Source: CAVTWD01 sp963738325 (GTDB taxonomy: Bacteria > Actinomycetota > Acidimicrobiia > Acidimicrobiales > Ilumatobacteraceae). From it: DNA of 64,000 nt. The notes beneath the pieces are model-generated. The model ran no database searches and was not told the DNA's origin. It worked only from the letters and a program-made list of their open reading frames with translations. The position numbers and the translations under genes are program-made. Below are positions 9,064 to 17,238 of the stretch, piece by piece. Every line of letters begins with the position of its first letter. Positions within the stretch are counted from its first letter, which is position 1. The DNA lies in the NCBI GenBank assembly GCA_963738325.1, contig CAVTWD010000015.1, positions 124,001 to 188,000 of the forward strand. The letters are read 5' to 3'.

Positions 9064-10191
9064 ATGCGCATCGCGATCATCGGCAGCCCCTGGGTTCCTG
9101 TTCCGCCACCGGCCTACGGCGGCACGGAGACCGTGCTCGCCGCGCTCGTCAACGGCCTCGCGGTGCGGGGGCACGAGATCTGCTACCTCGGGCATCCGGA
9201 CAGCCAGCTCCCCGCGCAGGTGATCTGTCCCATCCCCGCCCAGAACATCGGCCACATCGGCGACGCCGCCTGCGAGCTGGCGCACGTCACGCTGGCCTAC
9301 GAGCTGGCGGCCGGCTGGGGAGCAGACGTCACCCACGACCACACCCTCACCGGACCCCTCGTAGGACCCGCGACGGGCCCGGTCGTGGTGACCAACCACG
9401 GCCCCTTCGACGGGTTGACGACTCCGATCTTCGAGCGCGTCGGCGCCCGCGCCCGCCTGGTGGCCATCTCTCACGGCCAAGCGGACACGGCCCCGTCGGT
9501 CCCTGTCCATGCCGTGGTCCATCACGGCCTCGATGTGGACGACTGGCCGCTCGGCACCGGGGACGGCGACTACTTGCTGTTCCTGGGCCGGATGCACGCG
9601 ACGAAGGGTGTGCACCGGGCCGTGGATCTCGCTCGCGAGGCTGGCGTGCCACTCGTGCTCGCGGCCAAAATGCGCGAGGGTCCCGAGCACGACTACTTCG
9701 ACCACGAGGTCCGTCCCCGGCTCCACGGCGACGCCCATTTCGTAGGGGAGGCGGATGCGACGATGAAGCGCCGGCTGCTGGCGGAGGCACGGGCTCTGCT
9801 GAACCCGATCTCGTGGCCCGAACCGTTCGGCATGGTGATGGTCGAGGCGCTCGCCTGCGGGACGCCCGTCCTCGTCCCTCCCCTCGGCGCCGCTCCCGAG
9901 ATCGTCGAGCATGGCGTGACGGGCTATCTCTGTGCGACGCGGCGGGCGTTCCTGTCGGGCATCGAGGGCGCGCGCCATCTGGATCGGGCTCGCTGCCGCC
10001 TTTCCGTCGTCGAGCGCTTCCCCGTCGCCAGCATGGTGCGGGGCTACGAGGCCGTGTACGCCGACGCCATCGCGGAAAGACGGCGATTGCGACGCGACCA
10101 CAGCGCTCATCCGTCCGCGTCGATGGTCCAGTGGGACGACAGGCCCGCCACCGACACCGAGTCACGGTCGACCATCACCTCCACCCGATGA
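9064..10191 (+). CDS. GT4-family glycosyltransferase
   Basis: 375 residues from ATG 9064. The N-terminal Rossmann half starts MRIAIIGSPWVPVPPPAYGGTETVLAALVNGLAVRGHE. The C-terminal half has the nucleotide-sugar motif WPEPFGMVMVEALACGTPVL with the conserved Glu residues of retaining GT-B enzymes. The closest visible relative is the second GT4 gene of this window (10604-11794), to which it is similar throughout, so the two look like ancient duplicates. It probably makes a glycoside or glucan; donor and acceptor are unknown. Confidence 0.88.
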   Translation: MRIAIIGSPWVPVPPPAYGGTETVLAALVNGLAVRGHEICYLGHPDSQLPAQVICPIPAQNIGHIGDAACELAHVTLAYELAAGWGADVTHDHTLTGPLVGPATGPVVVTNHGPFDGLTTPIFERVGARARLVAISHGQADTAPSVPVHAVVHHGLDVDDWPLGTGDGDYLLFLGRMHATKGVHRAVDLAREAGVPLVLAAKMREGPEHDYFDHEVRPRLHGDAHFVGEADATMKRRLLAEARALLNPISWPEPFGMVMVEALACGTPVLVPPLGAAPEIVEHGVTGYLCATRRAFLSGIEGARHLDRARCRLSVVERFPVASMVRGYEAVYADAIAERRRLRRDHSAHPSASMVQWDDRPATDTESRSTITSTR

Positions 10192-10603
10192 GCTCCGAGG
10201 TGGATGCCCCGCCACGCGAGCGGGAGCCACCGAGCCGATAGCGCCCGTCTGCGCGATGTGACAGGCATGAACAGGAGGGCGGCGTCGCGGCGACTCGCGG
10301 CCCGGCCTCAGGGACCTTCAGCACTGGCGCGCGACAGGCCGTCAGTGCACCCTCGAAGCATGGACCTGCGATGGCCGATACCGGCGTGCTTGTCGACCTA
10401 GTGCTGCTGCACTGGGCGTCGTCCCCGCCTGTACGGTCTCTTCCACCAACCCCCACGACAGCCGACTCGACGCCGGCAGTGTGGCCACAGGCGTGACGCC
10501 TGAGCGAGACATCGTCCGGTTCGAGCGAGGCCCCGGTGCCCGGCTGGCCTCCTGACGACTCGCGCCGGCGGCCGCCGGCTGCGTCTGACAAGGAGAGACG
10601 ATC
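10192..10603 (+). other. 412-nt intergenic stretch without a supported gene
   Basis: Between the two glycosyltransferase genes only short, compositionally biased frames occur, and none has a recognisable domain or a good start signal. The 3' end holds the AAGGAGA ribosome-binding site (about 10590-10596) for the second glycosyltransferase. Regulatory signals may exist, but I see no clear hairpin or repeat. Confidence 0.5.
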
Positions 10604-11794
10604 ATGATCGGCAAGAGCTTCCGGCGGCTGCGGGCGGACTTCGGGAGCGGTGACGACAATCTGCGCGTCGGTTTGATCGCGCCACCCTGGGTTCCCGTTC
10701 CGCCGCCGCAGTACGGAGGCACCGAAGTGATGCTCGACGAGCTCGCGCAGGGTCTGAGCGCGGCCGGGTGCGAGGTCATGCTGTTCACCACCGGCGACGC
10801 CACGTGCCCGGTCCCCCGCCGCTGGCTGTACCCGCGGGCGCTGGGAACGCTGGCCGCGTTCACCGACGAGCGCGCCCACGTCGAGGAGGCCTATCGAGAG
10901 CTCGCCGGCGCTGACGTGATCCACGACCACACCCTCACCGGCCCGATGTCCCCCGAGCTCGCGCCGCCGGGAGTGCCGGTGGTGACGACGGCGCATGGCC
11001 CGTTCACGCCGGAGTTGCGGGCCATCTACAAGGCGGCCGCGGCGCGGATGGCCGTGGTGGCCATCTCCGACGCCCAACGTCGCGGCGCGCCCGATCTGCC
11101 CATCAGCGCGGTGATCCATCACGGGCTCGACGTGAACGCCTTTCCCATCGGCCGGGGCGACGGGGACTACGTGCTGTTCCTCGGGCGCATGCATCCCGAC
11201 AAGGGCGCGCACCGCGCCATCGCCGTGGCCCGCGCCGCGGGCCGGCGCATCCTCCTGGCAGCGAAGCTCTGGGAACCCCGCGAGCGCCACTACTTCGTCG
11301 AGTGCGTCGAACCGATGCTCGGCCCGCAAGCCGTGTACCTCGGGGAGGTCGGCGGGCAACGCAAGCTGGACCTGCTGGCCGGGGCGGAGGCGCTTCTCAA
11401 CCCGATCCGCTGGCCCGAGCCGTTCGGGCTGGTGATGATCGAAGCCCTGGCCTGCGGCACTCCCGTGCTCGCCTTCCGCGAGGGTGCTGCGCCCGAGATC
11501 ATCGAGGACACGCGCACGGGGTTCCTCTGCGAGCACGAAGATGACATGGTCGCCAAGCTGGAGGACGTGGGGAGGATCGACCGCGCCGCCTGCCGGGCCA
11601 GCGTCGAGTCGCGGTTCTCGACGGGGCGGATGGTCGATGACCACGTCGCGCTGTACCGGACGTTGATTGGCGACGCAGCCGGCCGCCCGCCGGGAGCCTG
11701 GGAGGCGGACCGGACGCGGCGCCAGCTCGAGCACCGACCTGCTAGGGACGACGAGGCGGGCGCCGCGCCGACGGGAACGGAAGGATCGTCGTGA
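10604..11794 (+). CDS. GT4-family glycosyltransferase (second copy)
   Basis: 396 residues from ATG 10604, 7 nt after a strong AAGGAGA site. It begins with a ~20-residue lead and then RVGLIAPPWVPVPPPQYGGTEVMLDELAQGLSAAGCE, paralleling the upstream paralogue. The C-terminal motif WPEPFGLVMIEALACGTPVLAF marks the donor-sugar site. Both paralogues keep the HDHTLTGP segment and the HHGLDV segment. The gene is 18 nt upstream of the GH65 fusion gene, suggesting a shared transcript for glucan or trehalose-type metabolism. Confidence 0.88.
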   Translation: MIGKSFRRLRADFGSGDDNLRVGLIAPPWVPVPPPQYGGTEVMLDELAQGLSAAGCEVMLFTTGDATCPVPRRWLYPRALGTLAAFTDERAHVEEAYRELAGADVIHDHTLTGPMSPELAPPGVPVVTTAHGPFTPELRAIYKAAAARMAVVAISDAQRRGAPDLPISAVIHHGLDVNAFPIGRGDGDYVLFLGRMHPDKGAHRAIAVARAAGRRILLAAKLWEPRERHYFVECVEPMLGPQAVYLGEVGGQRKLDLLAGAEALLNPIRWPEPFGLVMIEALACGTPVLAFREGAAPEIIEDTRTGFLCEHEDDMVAKLEDVGRIDRAACRASVESRFSTGRMVDDHVALYRTLIGDAAGRPPGAWEADRTRRQLEHRPARDDEAGAAPTGTEGSS

Positions 11795-11812
11795 TGAGAC
11801 GAGTGAGCTGCC

Positions 11813-14548
11813 GTGTCCGGTAGTTCGGAACGCTCCCGCTCGCGGGAGGAGTTCGTGGCCGCGCCCCGCTCCGATGACGGGGACGGCCGGGCCCGCACCG
11901 CGCGCCCGGAGGAGCGACTCGGGGAGGCGACGTTCGAGGCCATCGTCTGCGCTTGGGAGGGCACGGCCATCGCCGACCGGACGTCGGACGGGACCGAGAT
12001 CCGCCGCCGGGTCGAGGCGTTGTGCGCTGCGGGCGTGCACGTCTTCCTCGTGAGCCAAGGCGACGTGGCCGACGTCGATGCCCAGCTCGGAGCGCGATCG
12101 GAGGGCCCGGGCCGGCTGCACCTGTGCGTCAACCGGGGCGCAGAGGTCTTCGAGGCCGGAGCCGGCCCGCCCGAGCGGCGTTGGCAACGCACCTCTGAGA
12201 TCGGGTCGACTGACACCTCCGACTCGGCCCGGTGGGCGGCACGGTGGCTGGCCGAGCGGGGCATCACGGGCCGGTTGATCCTCGTCTGCGGTCACGAGTT
12301 CGGCTCGCGCGGCGAGGCTCCCGGCCGCGACACCTCGCTGCTGATCCCCGAGTTGGCGCGGGCGGCGGTCGTGTCGGTGGGGAGGGAGCCCGGCGGGGTG
12401 CCGCCAGGTGTCGTCCACCTGGGCGGCGGACCTGACCGCTTCCTCCGAGTTCTCGATGCGCAGCTCGCACGGCGCGCCGACCGCCGGGTGCCGTCCGTCG
12501 ACGAGGACCCTGCGTGGGTGGTGGCGCTGCCCGACGACTCCGGCTCGACGCGCACGACCGAGACCATCGGCACGCTGGCCAACGGCTCGGCGGGCATCAG
12601 AGGCGCCAGGGAGGAGGACGGCCCCGGCACGTCCCCGCAGTTCGCGGTCAGCGGCATCTACACGACGGAAGCGGTCCCGCGCCTGCTGGGCGGTCCGGTG
12701 TGGATCCGGTTGGACGTCGCGCCCGGCGTCGCGGACGAGCGCCTGCTGGATCTGCGCACCGGCGTCCTCGTCCGGGGGGCGACGGACGGGTCGCGGTTGC
12801 GCACGTTGCGATTCGTCTCCGCCGCCCGGCCCGAAGCGATGGGTCTGCGCGCCGAAGGGCAGCCGGCGGAGCTGCAGCGCGGTCCCCCGTTCTGGGCCCC
12901 TGACGACGGTCCGGAGATGGAGCATCGCGATCAGCAGGAAGTGCGCTTGGCCCGCACCGCGGATCCCGCAGGCGGCGGCATCACGGTTGCGGCGCGCGAT
13001 CGGGAGACGTCCCGCCACGGGCTGCGGATCATCGAGCGGCTGGCGGCGTGGACGGCCGGGGCCGCCCATGCGCCCCCCTGGGATGACGCGGCGGCCCGCC
13101 TCGCCGGCCTCGAAGCGGTGGGCTTCGACCGGCTCCTCGCCGAGCACCGCGAGGCCTGGGCTCGCTGCTGGGCCGACGCCGAGGTCAGCATCGAGGGCGC
13201 CCCCGAGGACGAACTGGCCGCCCGCCTGGCGACCTTCCACGTGCTCGCCGCGGCCGGCCCCGAGGGCGAGGCGGCCGTGGGCGCGCGGGGGCTCACGGGG
13301 CCGGCCTACGGCGGGCACGTGTTCTGGGACGCGGACGTGTTCGTCTTGCCCGCCCTGGCCGCCGTCCGTCCGGCCGCGGCGCGTTCGATGCTCGAGTACC
13401 GGATCCGGCGGCTGGCCGCAGCGCGCCAGGCGGCCCAGGCCCAGGGTCTGGAGGGAGCGCGGTTCCCGTGGGAGTCGGCCGGCGATGGGCGCGACGTCAC
13501 GCCCCGCCGCGCTCTCGGCCTGGCCGGTGAGGTCATCCCGATCCTCACCGGGCAGCACGAGGAGCACATCGTGGCCTGCGTGGCGTGGGCCGCGGCCGAG
13601 TACGCGGCCTGGACGGCCGACCCGGACTTCCTGTCGGGGCCGGGGCGGGTGTTGCTCCTCGACACGGCCCGCTACTGGGCCAGCCGGGTGACCTTCGACG
13701 CGGGGGGCCGCGGCCACCTCCTCGGGCTCATCGGGCCCGACGAGTACCACGAGATGGTCGACGACAACGCCTTCACCAACGTGATGGCCCGCTGGAACCT
13801 CCGGGAGGCCGCCGCGCTCACCGAGCGCCTCGGCGGCGATCGCGACGAGGCCGCGCACTGGAGGAGCGTCGCGGCTGCGCTGGTGGACGGCTGGGACCCC
13901 GCGCGTGGCCTGTACGAGCAGTTCGTGGGCTATTGGGATCTCGAAGCGCTCGTCGCCGCCGAGATCGCCCCACCGCCCTTCGCCGCCGACATGCTCCTGG
14001 GTAGAGAACGGGTGCGCCGGTCGCAGCTCATCAAGCAATCCGACGTCCTGATGCTCCACCACCTCGTGCCCGACGAGGTGGCGCCAGGCAGCCTGCGGGC
14101 CAACCTGGCCTTCTACGAGCCGCGCACGACGCACGGCAGTTCGCTGTCGCCGGCCCTCCACGCCGCCCTCTTCGCCCGGACCCATCAACCCGATCGAGCC
14201 TTGGAGCTGTTCCGGATCGCAGCCAGGCTCGACCTCGACGATCTCACCGGCACAACTGCAGGTGGGCTCCACCTGGCCACGATGGCCGGCGTCTGGCACG
14301 CCTTGGGCCCTGGATTCCTCGGGTTGCGCCCGCGGGGCGAAACCCTCCATCTGGATCCTTGCCTCCCCCGAGCGTGGAAGGCTCTCAGCCTGCGGTTTCG
14401 CTTCCGGGGTCAGCCCCTGCGGGTGGTCGCCGGGCACGACCAGCTCACCGTCCAGTGCGACCGCCCCCTGGAGGTGCAGATCGCGGAACGACCAACCGAG
14501 CGCTGCGCGCCCCCAGGCCGCAGCTTCGCCATGGAGGTCTACGTCTGA
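11813..14548 (+). CDS. HAD-like domain fused to GH65 family glycoside phosphorylase/hydrolase
   Basis: 911 residues from GTG 11813. Residues ~40-230 have a HAD-like fold, but motif I reads AIVCAWEGTAIADR, lacking both catalytic Asp residues of DxDGT, so phosphatase or mutase activity is doubtful. Residues ~270-905 are GH65. The signature GPDEYHEMVDDNAFTNVMARWNL near residue 642 carries the probable general acid Glu. IKQSDVLMLHHL and HGSSLSPALHA match the phosphate/substrate loops of maltose, trehalose and kojibiose phosphorylases. It likely cleaves an alpha-glucobiose, with phosphorolysis more likely than hydrolysis. It overlaps the next gene by 1 nt. Confidence 0.85.
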   Translation: MSGSSERSRSREEFVAAPRSDDGDGRARTARPEERLGEATFEAIVCAWEGTAIADRTSDGTEIRRRVEALCAAGVHVFLVSQGDVADVDAQLGARSEGPGRLHLCVNRGAEVFEAGAGPPERRWQRTSEIGSTDTSDSARWAARWLAERGITGRLILVCGHEFGSRGEAPGRDTSLLIPELARAAVVSVGREPGGVPPGVVHLGGGPDRFLRVLDAQLARRADRRVPSVDEDPAWVVALPDDSGSTRTTETIGTLANGSAGIRGAREEDGPGTSPQFAVSGIYTTEAVPRLLGGPVWIRLDVAPGVADERLLDLRTGVLVRGATDGSRLRTLRFVSAARPEAMGLRAEGQPAELQRGPPFWAPDDGPEMEHRDQQEVRLARTADPAGGGITVAARDRETSRHGLRIIERLAAWTAGAAHAPPWDDAAARLAGLEAVGFDRLLAEHREAWARCWADAEVSIEGAPEDELAARLATFHVLAAAGPEGEAAVGARGLTGPAYGGHVFWDADVFVLPALAAVRPAAARSMLEYRIRRLAAARQAAQAQGLEGARFPWESAGDGRDVTPRRALGLAGEVIPILTGQHEEHIVACVAWAAAEYAAWTADPDFLSGPGRVLLLDTARYWASRVTFDAGGRGHLLGLIGPDEYHEMVDDNAFTNVMARWNLREAAALTERLGGDRDEAAHWRSVAAALVDGWDPARGLYEQFVGYWDLEALVAAEIAPPPFAADMLLGRERVRRSQLIKQSDVLMLHHLVPDEVAPGSLRANLAFYEPRTTHGSSLSPALHAALFARTHQPDRALELFRIAARLDLDDLTGTTAGGLHLATMAGVWHALGPGFLGLRPRGETLHLDPCLPRAWKALSLRFRFRGQPLRVVAGHDQLTVQCDRPLEVQIAERPTERCAPPGRSFAMEVYV

Positions 14549-15348
14549 TGAAAACCCTGCTCGCCGCGCTCGATACCAGCTCCGCGGCCCGTCCCGTCCT
14601 CGAGACCGCCCTCGGAATGGGAGAGCTCACCGGCGCCGCCGTCGAGGCGGTTCACGTCCTCGATGGGTCAGTTGAGACACCGACCTGGCTGGCCGCCCAC
14701 GCGGGCGTACCGCTTCGCGTCGTCCGGGGCCCCGTCGGCCGCTCTCTGCTGGCCGCGCTGGAGGATCCGTCGGTGGTCATGGCGGTGCTCGGTGCTCGGG
14801 CGACCGCCGGCGGCCGCCGACCCGTCGGCCGCACCGCCCTCTACGTCGTCGAAGGGGCCAAGAAGCCCGTCGTCGTCGTGCCGCCTGAGACCATGGCGGT
14901 CCCCCCCCGGCCGTTCCGTCGCCTGCTGGTGCCCCTGGAGGGCACCGAGGAGTCGGCGCGGCCCGTGGGTGCGGCCCTCGCGCCGCTCCTCGCCCCCGGG
15001 GCCGAGCTCCTCGTGCTTCACGTCTTCACCACGGCGACGGCACCCAGCGCCCTCGACCACCCGGTCCGCGATCTCGCCCTCTGGGGTGAGGAGTTCCTCG
15101 CCCGCTTCTGCCCCGGGGCCACGAGCATCGAGCTGCGGGGCGGCCTCGTCAGCGGCCAGGTGGCCAAGGTGTGCAGCGAGTGCCACGCGGATCTGGTCGT
15201 GCTGAGCTGGTCGCAGGACACCTCACCCGGGCACGCCCGTGTGGTTCAGGACGTCCTGGCCCACACGACCGTCCCGGTGCTGCTCCTGCCGGCCGTGGCT
15301 GATCGAGACGGAGAGCTCCAAGCGGCCGGGTGCAAGGGCAAGCGCTGA
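14548..15348 (+). CDS. Tandem universal stress protein
   Basis: 266 residues from ATG 14548, whose A is the last base of the GH65 stop (TGATG). Two USP-like units are visible. Residues 1-~120 start MKTLLAALDTSSAARPVLETALGMG and end KPVVVVPP. Residues ~130-258 start FRRLLVPLEGTEESARPV and end TTVPVLLLP. The second unit ends without the full G-x2-G-x9-GS ATP loop, so nucleotide binding is uncertain. Tight coupling to the GH65 gene points to joint expression under stress. A hairpin follows the stop. Confidence 0.82.
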   Translation: MKTLLAALDTSSAARPVLETALGMGELTGAAVEAVHVLDGSVETPTWLAAHAGVPLRVVRGPVGRSLLAALEDPSVVMAVLGARATAGGRRPVGRTALYVVEGAKKPVVVVPPETMAVPPRPFRRLLVPLEGTEESARPVGAALAPLLAPGAELLVLHVFTTATAPSALDHPVRDLALWGEEFLARFCPGATSIELRGGLVSGQVAKVCSECHADLVVLSWSQDTSPGHARVVQDVLAHTTVPVLLLPAVADRDGELQAAGCKGKR

Positions 15349-15354
15349 AGGGTC

Positions 15355-15380
15355 TCGCCCTCAGGCACGCCTGAGGGCGA
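15355..15380 (+). terminator. Perfect 11-bp hairpin after the USP gene
   Basis: TCGCCCTCAGG, loop CACG, CCTGAGGGCGA: an uninterrupted stem 7 nt downstream of the universal stress protein stop. No T tract follows, as is common for GC-rich actinobacterial terminators. It probably ends the GT4-GH65-USP transcript. Confidence 0.65.
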
Positions 15381-15511
15381 CGCCCTGCTCGGAGGCACAG
15401 ACCCGCCGTCCGCGCCCCGGGGGAAGATCTGCGTACGCGGAAGGACGCGCCCTCCCAGACGCGAACGAACCCGGCCGCCACGGCGGCGCGGCGACGCGCT
15501 GCTCGTGCGGC

Positions 15512-15781
15512 TCAGTGGGCGAGATGGACGGGGTGGCCCTCCCAGGTCTCGATGCGGTGAGCCGCCTGTTCGAGCAGGTGGTGCGAGAGATCGGACAGGG
15601 CGCGGGCAGCAGCCACCTCCGCGCCGACGCTCGGGAGTTGGGGATCGTGCGGGTTGCGGCGGGCTCGACCCCAACCCCGCAACTCCTCCGGGGCCCCGGC
15701 GAGCACGGCGTCAGCACGCGTCTTCGCCTCGTCCTCCTCCGAGAACACGATGGTGATGGTCCATGTGATGGGCGCGGTCAT
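15512..15781 (-). CDS. DUF1876 family protein
   Basis: 89 residues from ATG 15781. The sequence ITWTITIVFSEEDEAKTRADAVLAGAPEELRGWGRARRNPHDPQLPSVGAEVAAARALSDLSHHLLEQAAHRIE follows the DUF1876 pattern, a dsRBD-like alpha/beta fold found in actinobacteria and often near stress or dormancy genes. Its function is unknown. It is transcribed against its neighbours and stands alone. Confidence 0.75.
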   Translation of the reverse strand: MTAPITWTITIVFSEEDEAKTRADAVLAGAPEELRGWGRARRNPHDPQLPSVGAEVAAARALSDLSHHLLEQAAHRIETWEGHPVHLAH

Positions 15782-15991
15782 GATCGGCTCCTCTCTGCCC
15801 CCATGGTCGACGCGACGTCGCAGCCGGGCAAGGGGCCAAGGTCCGTTCGGGGCCGCGCCCGACTGTCGCCATGCCGCGCCGGCGTCGTGCGGTCGCGGTC
15901 AAGGTCGACCGTGCCCAAGGGACCTTCGGCCCTACCGAGCGGGCACCATCACTTTCAGAATTCCGGCATCACTCTGTCGGGGGGAAGTTCG

Positions 15992-16306
15992 ATGCAGCAT
16001 GACCTCACCATCTCCACGGGACGGTCGGTCGAGGTCGATGCGGCCGACCGTGCCGTTGTCGAGTTCTTCGTCCCCACTCACGTCGGCGGCCGCTTCGCCG
16101 ACGTCGCCGGCGTCTTTTCGGCCTGGGCCCCGATGCCCATGGCCCCGCTTCCGTCGGGCGGTTTCGAGCTGCGCCTCATACTCGAACGAGGCCGCGAGTG
16201 GCGCTACTTGTTCCTGATCGACGGTGAGCGGTGGATGAACGATCCGCACGCCGCCGACTTCGCGCCGAGCGCGAACGGCGGCGCCGTGTCCGTGCTGAGG
16301 ACGTGA
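15992..16306 (+). CDS. CBM48/AMPK-type glycogen-binding domain protein
   Basis: 104 residues from ATG 15992 behind GGGGAAG. The core VVEFFVPTHVGGRFADVAGVFSAWAPMPMAPLPSGGFELRLILERGREWRYLFLIDGERWMNDPHAADFAPSANGG matches carbohydrate-binding module 48 (isoamylase early-set) with the W-Y/F-x-W-M-ND-P glucan-contact pattern. As a stand-alone module it may target partners to alpha-glucan, which fits the debranching-type gene downstream. Confidence 0.8.
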   Translation: MQHDLTISTGRSVEVDAADRAVVEFFVPTHVGGRFADVAGVFSAWAPMPMAPLPSGGFELRLILERGREWRYLFLIDGERWMNDPHAADFAPSANGGAVSVLRT

Positions 16307-16438
16307 CCGTCACGTCGTGACGGCTCGCCTCATCCGCCTGTCGGCGCAGTCCGCCCGTCCGATCGGGCAGGGACCAATGGCTCTGGGTGCTGCCATCGGG
16401 CTCCAGGCACAATTTCGAACAGCAACGGGAGGACCGTC

Positions 16439-16846
16439 ATGTGGCATCGTGGACCGAAGAAGCCGAAGGAGGAACCGGAATCAGGAGACCTCCCGCAGGA
16501 ATGCGAGCTGTTCCTCTCCGGGCGCTACGTCGAGTGCGTGCGCTCGACGGGTCGAACGATCCCCGCGTGGGTGCGCGTGAACCCCTTGGCCCACGGATCG
16601 GCCACCGACCTCATCGGGCTGAGCTCGGTGGCCGGTGATCGCCTGCTCGGTTGGGACTGGGCGAGCGTGATCGGCCAGCTCGCCGCGGAGATCCTCGCCG
16701 CCGTCGGCGATGACCCCGCACGGCTGCAGGAGTTGCAGCGCGACGTCCTCATCCCGCTGGAGTTACGTCTGGCCGACGACGCGGTGGTCGTGATGCACCC
16801 TGCGCAGCTCGCCCAGGTCGTCTCCCGCGAGCTCGAGAGCCATTGA
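16439..16846 (+). CDS. Conserved-looking protein of unknown function
   Basis: 135 residues from ATG 16439 after GGAGGA. It has a basic/acidic N-terminus (MWHRGPKKPKEEPESGDLP) followed by an alpha/beta body with LFLSGRYVECVRSTGRTIPAWVRVNPLAHGSATDLIGL. No family is recognised. Its TGA overlaps the next start by 1 nt (TGATG), and that gene overlaps the glycosidase gene, so the three are expected to be made together. Confidence 0.65.
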   Translation: MWHRGPKKPKEEPESGDLPQECELFLSGRYVECVRSTGRTIPAWVRVNPLAHGSATDLIGLSSVAGDRLLGWDWASVIGQLAAEILAAVGDDPARLQELQRDVLIPLELRLADDAVVVMHPAQLAQVVSRELESH

Positions 16847-17238
16847 TGGCCGACGTCCAGGAACCGCGAGCGGACGAGGGCGTGGGGCGATTGCTCGAGC
16901 AACTCGCCCGCAGCGAGCGAGCCCCCTTCCTGGCCAAGGTCAGCGGCCGCATTCGTCTCGACGTCGTCGACGGTTCCCTGACGGATCCGTGGCTCGTCAC
17001 GTTCGACATGGGAAAGGTCACCGTGTCCCATCATCATGCCGAGGCCGACTGCACGGTTCGGGGCTCGAGCCCGCTCTTCGCGGCCATGTGCCGGGGTGAG
17101 GCGAACGCCATGGCCGCCGTGCTGAGAGGCGCGTTGGTGTGCGCCGGCGACGTCGAGTTGCTGTACGCGCTCCAGCGTCTCTTCCCGGGACCACCGCGGG
17201 TCAAGGCACCCGCCGTCGAAGGGCACCCGGCGTCGTGA
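16846..17238 (+). CDS. SCP2 sterol-carrier-like domain protein
   Basis: 130 residues from ATG 16846. LLEQLARSERAPFLAKVSGRIRLDVVDG...WLVTFDMGKVTVSHHHAEADCTVRGSSPLFAAMCRGEANAMAAVLRGALVCAGDVELLYALQRLFPGP is a typical SCP2-type lipid-binding domain, including the final helix after the CAGD turn. It overlaps the downstream glycosidase by 4 nt (GTGA). A lipid-binding partner for a glycosidase is unexpected and may indicate a lipid-linked or glycolipid substrate. Confidence 0.78.
   Translation: MADVQEPRADEGVGRLLEQLARSERAPFLAKVSGRIRLDVVDGSLTDPWLVTFDMGKVTVSHHHAEADCTVRGSSPLFAAMCRGEANAMAAVLRGALVCAGDVELLYALQRLFPGPPRVKAPAVEGHPAS

Noticed and set aside
10175..14437. Very long minus-strand open frame (1,420 codons) opposite the glycosyltransferase and GH65 genes
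   Set aside because: Composition is Arg/Gly/Pro-rich with no domain; the + strand holds clear families. It is an antisense artefact of high-GC codon use.
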